Assembly (NCBI RefSeq): GCF_000002425.4
Contig: NC_037271.1
Span: forward strand, 9,708,120 to 9,772,119
Length of the DNA: 64,000 nt
Reading direction: 5' to 3'
Origin: Physcomitrium patens
Lineage: Eukaryota > Streptophyta > Bryopsida > Funariales > Funariaceae
The stretch's first letter is position 1. Every line of letters begins with the position of its first letter. Position numbers and translations under genes: made by a program. Under the pieces are notes generated by a model, which was not told the origin of the DNA, ran no database searches, and saw only the letters and a program-made list of their open reading frames with translations. Positions 1-11,600 of this stretch are shown here, piece after piece.

Positions 1-426
1 TTTTCATAGATGAGCGCCTGTGAATCTGACTTGAATAAATTCATTGGAGTATTGGAAAGGATGCAACTTTAGATAGAGCTCAACTTGTTGAAAAAATCCT
101 CAAAATTTTGATCTTGTTCCATCAAACTTCTTGGGCATACTAATCCTTATCTTCATCATACTTGTAGATACAAAACTCATTTGATTTGGTTGTGAGGTCA
201 ATCTACTTGCTTCCTTCAACTGCACAATTTTTTATTGCATATTTTGAACTTCTTCCATAGGTATAGGCATAGTACTTCCGTGATTCATGTTGGAAATACA
301 TGAGATTTCCATTCTTAGAGTGTTGACAAGCTTATGAAGATCTACAATAGTTGCAAATCTATTCTTGCTTCTATTGGAAGTAGCATTTATAATTTTTCCT
401 TCCATAGACAACTCACAAAAATTCAA
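1..426 (-). pseudogene. Ty3/gypsy gag fragment cut by the window edge
   Basis: This is the N-terminal part of a chromovirus gag, read on the minus strand and running off the left edge. The peptide contains the stretch SKNRFATIVDLHKLVNTLR, which has close counterparts near 43.4 kb (gag start of the full minus-strand element) and 20.9-21.1 kb. The likely start is the Met of MEGKI inside a slightly longer open frame, by comparison with those copies. In-frame stops appear further in. A matching 5' LTR lies upstream at 625-1183, so this is the 5' end of a minus-strand element whose pol lies outside the window. Gag identity rests on homology between copies, not on a strong domain motif. Confidence 0.7.
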
Positions 427-624
427 AAAGTTAAATTAAAAGAAAGTAATCCACAACCTCTAATAAAAATTTCTACAAAGAAAGATAATCTACTTTCTTT
501 AAGAAAAAAAATCAATATTAGAAAATAAGATTTTTTTGTTTGAAGGTGGATAGTCTGCAACCTTCAAAATACAATAATACAAGTGAGATAATCCACTCTT
601 TTCTAAAACAAGACAAAAACAATA
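427..624 (-). other. gypsy leader between 5' LTR and gag
   Basis: Untranslated leader of the left-edge minus-strand element. It aligns by eye with 43474-43690 of the full-length minus element, including the shared text for 'gaaggttgcagactatccacc'-like sequence on the minus strand. A primer-binding site is expected next to the LTR but is no longer recognisable. Confidence 0.55.
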
Positions 625-1183
625 TGTTAACACTCTTGTCAAATTGTCAAAGATATGAATCTTGAAGAAAGATAATCTTCAACACACTCTTATATCACTG
701 AAAGGAACTAAAAAGTTACTCAAAGATGATTAAATACTAAAGTAGAATAGTTATTACCAAAAATAAGAAGATTAAAAAGTCTTGAAATAAGACTAAGGAC
801 TAGAAAGGCATTGATAAGAGTGAAGAAGGCTTCACTCTTGCCTCCATTTATACTCTTAATTAGGAGCTATGTGACAATGTCTAGTAAGACCTTCAAAACA
901 TATTGACTTTCTTAGACATGTAACTTAACTTGTAAGGCAAGTTTTCTATATGTGCACCATATAGTTAGTCTATTTTGTAAGCTATCAATACATGATTAAT
1001 TTGTTGACTAAGTTTCTAACCTATTAATCAACTACAAATATATGTAAAGTCAAGCATTATCAATGAAGCTTTTAGGAAGCTTCTCTAAATGGTCTTATAA
1101 AATTAACCTACTTTTATCTATTTTTACCTATTCTTACCTAATTATATAAGTATTTACTAGAATATCTATGTATGTCTATGACA
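625..1183 (-). repeat. 5' LTR of left-edge gypsy element
   Basis: Read on the minus strand, this 559-bp LTR begins TGTCATAGAC (at 1183) and ends GTTAACA (at 625), a TGT...ACA terminus. It matches the LTRs at 43691-44232 and 38302-38886. Shared landmarks include the internal 'tttgactttacat' block, the 'aagttaagt(t)acatgt' block and a run ending 'ttgacaatttgacaagagtg'. The following sequence is leader and gag, so this is the 5' LTR. Confidence 0.75.
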
Positions 1184-1239
1184 GTTGAAGCATTTTTATC
1201 TTTGAATAATAGAATCAACATTGATTGTTGATTCAATCT

Positions 1240-1643
1240 TTTTAAAATAAGTTCAATCAAGTATGTCCTCTAATCTTCTTGTTTATGATATTAAAAATAA
1301 TTCTATTAAGTTTTATGATATCTCTAAGTTTGAATTCAAGAATAATCTACTCTATTTTGAAGGACAATTATACACTCTAGAAGACAAAGTACAATTACAT
1401 GTTCTCTAAGCTTGTCATGACTTTCTATTAGCCAAATATTTTGGATACAACAAGACTTTGGAGTTAATATCTAGAGGTTTTTGGTAGCTTCAAATGTAGA
1501 AAGTAGTCAAAGACTTTGTATAATCATGTGATATTTGTTCAAGTTCCAAAACTCCTTGTCATCAATCTCATGGACTTTTTCAATGATTGTCTATTTTAGA
1601 ACAATCATAGTTTTCTATTTCTATAGATTTTATGATGGCATTG
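1240..1643 (+). pseudogene. Ty3/gypsy integrase fragment
   Basis: The plus strand carries the integrase N-terminal half: counterparts of the tether before integrase, the HHCC zinc-binding region and the first catalytic Asp region (text equivalent to SMDFI). It parallels 11680-12070 of the full plus-strand element. Several in-frame stops are present. It breaks at about 1640 where an LTR-A repeat begins; the integrase resumes at about 2633 with roughly 390 bp of core missing. Confidence 0.65.
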
Positions 1644-2632
1644 TGTTATAGTTTGGCTATCATGTAAAAAAAAATTACATATATATTTAATATATAATTT
1701 ATTATAAAATATAACAAAATCTATATTATTATATTTTATTTATTTACAAAAAGTGATTAAAAATTTATTTTGAAGTAATTAATTTAAAAGGGCTATTATT
1801 GAGGTTGATTTTATATTGATAATAGTTTTTATATATTTAGAGCCACCAATGTCTTATGAAGAAGATATAGGTGCTCAAAATTAAAGTATCGATTTTGTAT
1901 CTATTGTCATTCTTTGGAATATAATACATGTATATGAAGGACTTTTGAGGATCAGATTATGGAATTGTAAAGCTGGTTTAAAGGACTATATTTTGCATAC
2001 AAAAAAAAAAGATTTGGAGTTTATTTGGAAGAGCCATGATTTCTTTAATACAATACTTCCAAATTAAGGTTTGCTAATAAGCTAATTTTATGAAGGATTT
2101 GACTTCAGCCATATCTTAGCCAATTAGACGAATCTTTAATTAATTTTTTTTATAAATATGTATTATTATGTTATAAAGCTACATAATAAATTTTGTAGAA
2201 TTGTAATTTTGGGTTTTTGAGATATGGAAAAAAATAATACTTGGATGCTTGTAAATTAGGATTTAGAGCACCTGTTTAGGTTTCTTAGATATCTAATGAT
2301 TGGAAGTAGATTTATAGCTTATTTTTTTTGTGATATAGCTTAAGAATAATTTCTACATTATCTAAAAATTTGAAAAAAATTGAAGGATTTGATCAATAGA
2401 TATGAATTTATAAAATTTTGAGAGAAAAAAATCTTTTCAGGAAAAAAAATATTTTGAAAGGATTTTGATACAATTTGGATATTTTATGCAAAATAAAGGA
2501 GTTTTTGAGAGCTAAGACTTTATATATATGTAAAAGATGAATATATGGAGCTATAATAATATTATGAAATATAGATGGATTTTTGAAAGGAAATCATGGA
2601 TTTTCTTTTAGCTTATTAGAAATCTAATTTAT
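1644..2632 (+). repeat. LTR-A repeat copy a
   Basis: A decayed LTR-like repeat starting TGTTATAGTTTGGC. It shares long, diverged similarity with copies at 4534-5790 (plus), 6160-7387 (minus) and 31452-32839 (minus). No coding capacity is seen. It interrupts a plus-strand integrase, which continues on both sides, so it is an insertion. It is shorter than the 31.5 kb copy (about 990 versus 1390 bp), so it carries internal deletions. The related LTRs of the gag-only element at 12.8-17.0 kb suggest it is a solo LTR of that family. Confidence 0.6.
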
Positions 2633-3290
2633 CAAAATATAATTTGATATATTCTTCTATTCAAAAAATACCTTTCTTTGCCAATTATGATTATCATCCA
2701 CAACTTAATACTTTTAACTTTTTAAAAATTGATTATCCTATGATAAAAGATTTGATAAATTGTTTGTCAAAGCTATATGTGATAATAAAGGTGCACTTGA
2801 AAAAAGCTCAAGAATAACAAAAGTTCAATGTAGATGCTTATTACAAAGAACAACCACAATTCAATATAAGTGACAAGGTATTTTTACTTTTTTACAATAT
2901 TAAGACTGCTTGTTCTTGTAATAAGTTAGAATTTTGAAGGCTTGGACCTTTTTTTCATTTGTAAACAAGTTAATCTTGTTTCTTATTGATTATATTTATC
3001 AAAGAGTACATAAATCTATTTTATAGTCCATGTATCTCTACTTGAGCCATATAAGATATTAAATATCTTGAAAAAAAGACAAATGCCACCTCTTCCTATA
3101 GAAATGGATAATAATCAAGAATTTGAGGTAAAAGAAGTCTTAGATTCAAGGTAGTGCATGAATACATTGGAATATCTTGTTCATTAATATGGATGTGAAA
3201 TTAGTGAATGTATATAAGACCCAATAAAGAATCTTGAAAATGCACCAAAGAAGGTTGAGGCTTTTCATCAAGAACATCCATCAAAATCAA
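2633..3290 (+). pseudogene. Ty3/gypsy integrase C-terminus and chromodomain fragment
   Basis: This continues the integrase broken at 1643. It includes the counterpart of [11 protein letters not shown] near 2665, then the integrase C-terminal beta-barrel region (counterpart of KLDYRRLGPF, near 2920-2950) and a decayed chromodomain with the texts VSLLEPYK and EVLDSR near 3030-3150. The chromodomain is known in chromoviruses to guide insertion to marked heterochromatin. Stops interrupt the frame many times. Confidence 0.65.
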
Positions 3291-3339
3291 GAATAAAAAT
3301 AATAAATCTTTGTTATAAAAGAAACAAGATAAAAAAAAA

Positions 3340-3890
3340 AAAATCTACCTTTTATCCTTGTTTGTAACTTTTGTATGTTTGCGAAGCTAAAGTAATGGAA
3401 AAGTAATAATCAACAAATTTAACTCAAGAACTATCACTTGTATAGATACTATTTTGAATTAATATATGTTTGTAGTTAATTAGTAAATTAGAAATTTGGT
3501 CAATAAATTAGCCATGCATTACAGGTATTGATAGCTTATAGAATAAGCTAACTATGTGGCGTACATATAAAAAACTTACTTTGCAAGTTAAGACATATAT
3601 CTAATAAGGTCAACATGTATTAGAGATCATATAGAATATTACCATGTAGTTCTTAGTTAGATAGTATATATAAATGCAAGAATGAAGCCTTTTTTATTCT
3701 AATTAATGCCTTTCTAATCTTTGATCTTATTTTAAGATTTTTTAATCTTCTTATTTTTTATGATAGCTATTCTAATTCAATATATTAATATCTTTGAGTG
3801 GTTTTTTAGTCTTTTTGAGTGATACAAGAATATTTTGAGGATTTCTTTCTTCAAGATTCATATCCTTGATACTTTGTATTCTTAAATCTT
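3340..3890 (+). repeat. gypsy 3' LTR (boundaries approximate)
   Basis: Plus-strand LTR lying after the chromodomain fragment. It matches the LTR at 17710-18277 through the 'aagctaactatgtgg' block, the 'aagttaagacatat' block and the 'atatataaatgcaagaatgaagcc' block. It ends near 'tccttgatactttg'. The left boundary is unclear because the TG start has decayed. Confidence 0.55.
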
Positions 3891-3939
3891 CTTACAATTT
3901 TTTAAGTATATGATATTTTGGATTTAAAAAATATTAAAG

Positions 3940-4533
3940 CTTATTTCTTGAGATTTTTGGTAGCTTCAAATGTAAAAGACTATAAAGGACTTTTTTCTCT
4001 TATATGACATTTGTTCAAGATTGAAGAATTCTTAACATTGTTATATAGACTTCTATAGCCATTGCCAATTTTAAAGTAACTATGATCTTTAGTATCAATG
4101 GATTTCATTATTGATTTTCTACCATCAATTATATTTTATACTATCTATATTATTATAAATCAACTTACAAAAATGGCACATTTTGTCTCATGTAAAAATA
4201 TAAAATTTGGAAAAAAAACAATAAAAATCTTTTTTGATAGTATATTGATATCATGATCTATTTGATGATATCATTTTTAATTAAGGATGTCAATTTAAAT
4301 CAAAGTTTTGAAATTCTTATTTTGATATATTAGAAATAAATATTAAACTTTTCTATGCCTTCTACCTTCAAACACATGGTCAAATAAAATAAGTCAATCA
4401 AGTTTTGAAGCAATATTTACAATATGCCATCAACTATCAATAAGATGATTGACCTTATATTTATCTTTAGTAGACTTTGCTTGTAACAATATTCTTTATA
4501 CATTAACTTAGCAAACACCATTTTATGCTATTA
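3940..4533 (+). pseudogene. Ty3/gypsy integrase core fragment
   Basis: A second, separate plus-strand integrase fragment, with no gag or RT in front of it. Frame by frame it parallels 11890-12490 of the full plus-strand element: the zinc-binding cysteines (text DICSRLK), the first core Asp region, and the region ahead of TPF(F)ANYG. Many stops are present. It ends abruptly at 4533 where LTR-A copy b begins. Confidence 0.6.
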
Positions 4534-5790
4534 TGTTATATTTTGGCTACTATGTAAAAATATTGTGTTTATATGTTTGATATATAATTTAGTAAGTAAC
4601 ATGGTAAGAGTAATACTAGTGGATTTTAATTGGTTGTAGAATATAATTAGATTACTACTTTAAAAAGAGGTTGTTTAAAAGAACTATTAGAATTTATATA
4701 ACTTTATTTTCTTTTGATAGTGGCTTTTAAGATTAATTTTTATTGATAGTAATTTTTACATATTTAAAGTTACCTTTGTTAGACATTGGTGATCCTTGAA
4801 GTCTTATTTTATTCCTTTTATTTGATATTTAGAGCATATATTAGATAAATCTTATTAAAAAAAAGATTTTAGAGGGATTTTGGTAGAAAAAAGAGTAGTT
4901 AAGACATCCATATAGATGAATGGAGATAGATGATGAAAATCTCCATTCCTATTGGCCAAAAATCATATCCAATGGGCTTCAAAGAGACTGCCTAAAGCCT
5001 TATTAGGAATTAGGGTTACTCTTTGAAGGTCATTCAAGCTTTGGAGGCTAAATTAAATAAGAATAGGTTTTTGGCTATGGTTTTTGTGAAAGTTTTGTAT
5101 GATTTGGAGTTTATATGAAAGAAATATGGATGTTCAAAGTTAAGGTGATGATTTTGTATCTATTGTCACTCTTTTGATTATAATGCATGCGTAAAAAAAA
5201 CAATGAAGAATCGGCAATTGGAATTGAAGAGAACACTTTCTTAGCTATATTTTTTGCATACTTTTTGATGAATTTCAGATTGAAATAAAGGATATATTCG
5301 AGGTTGAAGTCAATGCTTACAATCTAAAGATAGTAATGATCTGATTCACTAGTGGTTGTATTTTGAGCTATATCTTCAGCAATTTGATGCGATTTTACTT
5401 CAAAATTTCCAAAAATGTGTATAATCATGTTATTAAACTTTATGCATAAATTTTTTCGTATTTGAATTTTGGATTTTCAAGATATAAAGAAAATAGTACT
5501 CAGGTACTTGTAGATTAGGATTTAGAGTGCCTACTAGGGTTTCTAAGATGCCAAAATATTGGTAGTGAATTTATGTTTATTTTTTTTGGTAAAACTTCAC
5601 AGTAAGTACTACACTATCTAAAAATTTGAAAGAAATTGATTAAGAGATATGAATTTCTAAAGTTTGAAAAGAAATAATTCTTTGCAAGAAAAATATATTT
5701 TGACCGGTTTTGATACAATTTAGACATTTTATATAAAATGAAGAGATTTTGGAAGCCAAGACTTTGTATATAAATTAAAGATGTAATAAA
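4534..5790 (+). repeat. LTR-A repeat copy b
   Basis: LTR-like repeat starting TGTTATATTTTGGCTAC and about 1.25 kb long, without coding capacity. It runs head-to-head with copy c (6160-7387, minus), making a large inverted repeat with a ~370 bp spacer. The two arms can be followed against each other over nearly their full length, including the segment with 'ggagatagatgatgaaaatctcc' and that with 'caatgaagaatc'. The 3' end seems truncated compared with the copy at 31.5 kb. Confidence 0.65.
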
Positions 5791-5839
5791 TTACTTATTA
5801 TAGCTTAGTAAATAATTTAAAATTAAACTTTCTATAGCT

Positions 5840-6159
5840 AAATATCTTGTGTATTCTCAGATTACAAATCATGCCATATGACAATATCAAATATGATTGC
5901 TATCTAAAGTTTGATTTGTTAGATACATAAAAGGATGAAAATCCATCAGCTCATAATCTCACAAAATAATTTTTTTAGTTCCAAAAAACTTTGAAGCTCC
6001 ATTTTCAAGTAACTCAAGATTCTTACAAAGCATCTTTAAATGAATTTAGAAAGAAATTCCTTGCTTTTCAAGTTGAAGATAAAATATTGCTTCTTTGAAA
6101 AAATATTAAAACTATATGATCATGCAATAAGTTAGACTATCAAAGACATTTTATATTAT
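5840..6159 (+). pseudogene. Retroelement integrase C-terminal remnant (spacer of inverted repeat)
   Basis: The last part (about 6040-6150) reads as an integrase C-terminal domain: text FQVEDKILLL followed by CNKLDYQR, the counterpart of the DKV-LL and CDKLDYRR texts at 12670-12740. The first part is too decayed to place. It lies between the arms of the inverted LTR-A pair. Confidence 0.45.
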
Positions 6160-7387
6160 ATATATAGTCTTGGCTCTCAAAAATCCCTTTACTTTGCATA
6201 AAATAGCCAAATTGTTGCAAAACCTTTTTAAAATATTTTTCTTTTAATTTTTTTTTTCTTTGAATTTTAGAAGCTCATATTTATTCATCTAAGCATTTAG
6301 ATTTTCTCAAATTTTTAGATAATATAAACTTCATCTTTAGGATTTATCAAAAAAAAAAAAAAAAAAAAAAAAAAACTTTAAATCTATTACAGATTGTTTG
6401 GTATTTTAGAAATCCTAGCAGGTGATTTAAATCCTAATTTACAAGCATCCAAATACTATTTTCTTCACATCTCAAAAGTCCAAAATTCAAATGCCACAAA
6501 AATTCTGCATTAAATTTAATAACATTATAACACACATTTTTAAAAGTTTTGAGCCAAAATCTTGTCAAATTGCTCAAGATATAGCTCAAAATATAACCAC
6601 TAGTAAATCAGATTACTTACTATCTTTGGATTACCAGTACTAATCTCAACTTCTCATAATTCGTTCAATACAACTTAGAATTCATTAAGTAATACATAAA
6701 AAATATAGACAAAAAAGTGTTCTCTTCAATTCCAATGACGGATTCTTCATTGCTTCCTGTAAACGTGCATTATGTCCAAAAGAGTGACAGTATATTCTAA
6801 ATCAATACTTTAACTTTGAGCACCTATATCTCTTTGTCAAAAACTCCAAATTATACAAAATTTGCATCAAAATCATAGCCAAAAATCTAATTCTTTTAAT
6901 CCAAGCCTCTTAAGTTCTAATTTCGTCAAAAGAATAATCCTATTTTCTAATAAGGCCTTAGGCAGCCTCCTTGAAGTCCATTAGGCATGCCTTTTGGCCA
7001 ATAGCAATGGAGATTTTTATCATCTATCTCCATTCATCCATATACATGTCTTAACTATTTTTTTTGCTATCAAAATCCCTCTCCAACCTTTATTCTTATA
7101 AGATTTACATAATATATGTCCTAAATATCAAATAAAAGAAACAAAACAAGATTTTAAGAATCACCTATGTCTAATAAAGATAGTTCTAAATATATAAAAC
7201 TATTATTAAAATAAAATCAACTTCAATAATAGCTCTTTTAAACAATCACTTCAAAGTAGTAATCTAACCATATTTTTTGACTAATTAAAATCTAATAATG
7301 TGGCTCTTATTAAATTATATAATAAATTATATATTAAACAAATAAACATGCATCATTTTTATATTGTAATTGAAGCACAATATAACA
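6160..7387 (-). repeat. LTR-A repeat copy c (inverted)
   Basis: Minus-strand LTR-A copy starting TGTTATATTGTGC at 7387. It contains an internal oligo-A tract at about 6350-6375 on the plus strand, at the same relative place as the A-rich tract of the copy at 31.78 kb. It shares the 'ctttgagcacctatatctc' and 'aataaggcct' blocks with the LTRs at 13.5 and 16.5 kb. No coding capacity. Confidence 0.65.
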
Positions 7388-8183
7388 ACATGGAAACTAG
7401 TAAAAAATTTAATTAATGTGTTGCAAAAGGTATAAGAGTTTCATCAACATTATCTTCAAAAATCTAAACTTATTATAGAATGGCTTCTCTATGAAGCTAC
7501 AACTAAGATGTATATGACAAAGAGAGCAAATATTGCTCACAGTAATTTTTGAGTTTAGTGCATCTAATTTATATTCTAATATATTAAATTAGAAAGTATT
7601 TGGAGAATCTTAAATCATGAATCTCATAATTGAGTCAAAATTAGAATATTTTATATCAAACTAATTGTTCCAACTTTCTCAACCTTCACAAGATCATCCT
7701 TGAGATGAAGTTGGATCTTTTCAAAAGAAAAAATTTCCATGCTATAGTCAACTCAAATAATAAATTCTTGAATATAATGCTTAAGTTTTACTCATTCTAT
7801 TGAAGATATGAAACCAATGCTTCTTATAGAACTTAGAGTTAGAAAGAGAAGTGATATTACTAACATCAAAGAAAAATATTTTAAAAATATTCTATTAGAT
7901 TTTAAAAGATTTTAAGAGATTTAAAAAATATTCTAATAAGAGGTTTTAAAAGATTTTAAAAAATATATTAATAAAATATTTTAGAAAGATTTTAGAATAT
8001 TCTAAAAAATTCTAAAATATTTTTAAAATATTCTAATAGGTTCAAAAAAACTCTAAGAAGATTAAAAGAATTGTCTAAAATGCTTCCTAGAATTGTTTCA
8101 TTTTCCACCAAAATAATAACTTCTCAAGAAGCTTTCTAATACTTAGTATATATTGGAGTCCAGATTGAAGGAATCCTTAATCT
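7388..8183. other. Unassigned AT-rich stretch with short-period repeat
   Basis: No gene seen. From about 7870 to 8050 the sequence is built from repeated 'ttttaaaagatttta' and 'atattctaat' units, a degenerate minisatellite. The part before it may be unrecognised retroelement sequence. Confidence 0.4.
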
Positions 8184-8759
8184 TGTATCACAGATATACG
8201 CATGTAAGCTAGTAATTACATGTATAAATAGGTAGAACTAAGTAACAGTATATAAAAGTAAGTTAATTATATAATATTTGCTATGATAGCTTCTTAGAAG
8301 CTTCATAGATGCTGCTTTGACTTTATAGGTATTTTTAATTGACTTTTTGGATTAGGAACGTAATCAACAAGTTGGCCATGTACCACACATATTGATAGGT
8401 TGAAGACCAAGCTAACTATGTGCCCCACACGTAGAAAAAATTACCTTGTAAATCAAGGCATATATCCTACAAAGTCAACACATATTCGAAGTCCTATAGA
8501 ACATCGCCACGTAGCCCTTAATTAGATAATATATATAGAAATAAGAATGAAGCCCTCTTCATTCTTGTCAACTCCTTTCTTGCTTTTAGACTAGTTTCAA
8601 GGGTCTCTAGTTTTCTTATCTTTTGGAATTAGCCATTCTAGTTTCTTTCTTAATATATATATTGAGTTATTTTTATTTTTTCATCTTTCTTTGAGAGAAG
8701 TCTCACTTGTTTATTTATCTTTATCAAGTTTTTATCCCTGACAGATTGACAAGAGTACA
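8184..8759 (+). repeat. 5' LTR of plus-strand chromovirus
   Basis: Begins TGTATCACAG and ends near GAGTACA, a TGTA...TACA terminus. Clearly matches the 3' LTR at 17710-18277, e.g. both have 'gctttgactttataggt', 'aacatcgccacgtagccc' and 'tttcaagggtctctagttttctt'. Differences between the two are mainly transitions. The right edge is uncertain by a few bases. Confidence 0.75.
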
Positions 8760-8763
8760 CTTA

Positions 8764-8775
8764 TAATATTAGAGC
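8764..8775 (+). other. Primer-binding site (initiator Met tRNA type), decayed
   Basis: The sequence TAATATTAGAGC follows the LTR end. The standard plant iMet site is TGGTATCAGAGC; the three differences are two G-to-A and one C-to-T. The position just inside the LTR fits a primer-binding site. Confidence 0.6.
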
Positions 8776-8954
8776 TTTGTCTAAACTTGATTATGAGTGG
8801 ATTGCTCCTTTCTCTTCATAAGATATGAGCGGATTAGAAGTTGTGGATTATCTTCTTATAAATTGATATTGTCTTAAGTATTTTCTTTATTCTCAAGTCC
8901 TCTCTTCTATTTGTCTTGAGCAATATTAGACATCTTTTTTTTCTAAGTCTAATC

Positions 8955-9480
8955 ATGATAGAACTTGTTGAAATGAAGAGTGCAATGGCACAAATGCAAG
9001 AGCAATTGAGAGAATTAATGCTTGTGATGTATCAACTCAATTTACCATGATAAGGAGCAACAAGATTGGTAGAAAGTGATGATATAGAAATGATTGGAGC
9101 TACTTCAACATCTCCACCAAATCATGTCCCTTCTCTTAAGGTAGAATGCCCTTCCAATGTTAGAGAACCTAGAATTGCCCTACCCAAAAAGTTTGATGAC
9201 ACCAAATCAAAATTTAAAGGATTTATCAATCAAGTACAACTTGTAATTGAACTTCAATCCCAAAGCTATCCAACTTCAGGATTACAAGTTAGATTCATTC
9301 GTATGCTTCTTTCTGATTCAATATTATCATAGTTTTCATCTATTCTTGAACAACAAGATCCAATATTGGATAATCTGGAGGCTTTTTTGGTGGAGTTCCG
9401 ATCCATGTATGGAGTACATGATGCAATTTATATTACAAACAAAAAGATTTGTATTTTATAACAAGGCAATTGATCAGTAA
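8955..9480 (+). pseudogene. Chromovirus gag remnant
   Basis: Starts at the ATG at 8955 (MIELVEMK...). An amphipathic, Gln/Glu-rich N-terminus runs into two adjacent stops near 9048. The same frame continues from 9066 with a capsid-like region: PKKFDDTKSKFKGFINQV near 9187 is the typical 'F(D/N)G...F..(F/Q)' capsid opening of plant gypsy gag. A further stop falls near 9330. The zinc-knuckle part expected before the protease is missing, and only about 240 bp separate this part from the protease, so gag is also deleted internally. Confidence 0.7.
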
Positions 9481-9699
9481 CATTGTATGCTTTACAATTT
9501 TGACAACTTGTAACTGATATTAAGTGGGATGATGTTGCACTTACTAGCTAATTTTTCTATAGATAACAATATATTGGAAAAAAAGAATTTTTAGCTACAA
9601 TAGGAACCGTGTGGCTGGAACCTTATACAATACTTATTGAAGGTCTTATTCTCTCTTAGAACCCTCTCCATGTTTTACAATAAATGTTATTTTAAGACC

Positions 9700-9994
9700 T
9701 CAACATCACAAAGCCTCTATCTTGCTAGATTCAAGAGCCTCAGCATGTTTCTTAGATGAAGAATTTGCTAAAAGACATAGCATACTTTTAGTGAAGAAAA
9801 CTAAACATGTTCATATAGAAGTCATAGATGGTTGTCCATTGTCTTTAGAAGATGTTACTCATGAAACCCTTCCTATAGAAGTAGCAACTAATGATAATAG
9901 TAGCTTTGTAATATTTAATATCATTAGATCTCCCTCTAATCTAGTCATTTTAGATTTATCATGGCTAAAAAAATATAACTCTAAAATAGATTAG
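9700..9994 (+). pseudogene. Chromovirus aspartic protease remnant
   Basis: Retropepsin-like region. The active-site triplet Asp-Ser-Gly of the family appears as DSR in the text LDSRASACFLDEEFAKRH, a change explained by one G-to-A transition (GGA to AGA). The Leu-Gly-type second motif is seen as LVILDLSWLKKY near the end (ILG to ILD). The enzyme would cut Gag-Pol in an active element; this copy lacks the catalytic triad and ends in a TAG. Confidence 0.7.
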
Positions 9995-10091
9995 ACTTCT
10001 CTTAGTCTTGACTTTTCTAAAAGTATAACTAACAGCATAGTTAATCAAGTAGAAAGTCGTAAATCTAGTACAATTAAACCTGTATTTGTAA

Positions 10092-10990
<899 letters not shown>

Positions 10991-11600
10991 TAATGTTTTT
11001 TGGAATTTGCAACTTCTATCGGATCATCATTAAAGAATTCTCTCAAGTTGCAGCTCTACTTACATATTTGATTTGTAAAGACAAACTTCAATGGAATCAA
11101 GAAGAGGAAGTAGCATTTGAAGCTTTGAAGACAGTCTTTGTTTCTACACCAATCTTGTATTGCGTCAATTTTTTTAAGCCATTTTTTATGGAAATAGATA
11201 TATCAGACTTTGCATTAGATGCCGTATTGTCATAAATAGGAATAGATAATAAACTTCATCCAATAGCTTTTTATTCCAAAAATATTTCAGCAGCCGAGAT
11301 CAACTACGAGATTTGCGACAAAGAACTTCTTTCAATCGTGGATTCATTTCAAGAATGATACCATTATCTAGAAGGTGCTTCTAGCTCAATCATCGTATAT
11401 ATGGATTACAAGAACCTTGAATATTTTATGTCAACATGCGTTTTGAAATGTTGCCAAGCCCATTTGAGTATGTCTTTGTCAAGATTCGAAATCAAGATCA
11501 CTTATCGACCAAGAAAACAATAAGGTTTATCAGATGCATTCTTTAGACGATCTTATCTTACATCAAAGGAAAGAGATGCTGCTTTTGATTAACAAAAAAC
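10991..11600 (+). pseudogene. Chromovirus RT connection and RNase H remnant
   Basis: The connection text FFGICNFYRIIIKEFSQVAALL is followed by RNase H near 11180-11560: FFMEIDISDFALDAVLS corresponds to the first catalytic Asp block and [16 protein letters not shown] to the conserved Glu block, followed by SLSRFEIKITYRPRKQ and a decayed NxxADALSR-like end (GLSDAFFRR). Stops fall near 11235 and 11355 and at the end. Confidence 0.75.
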
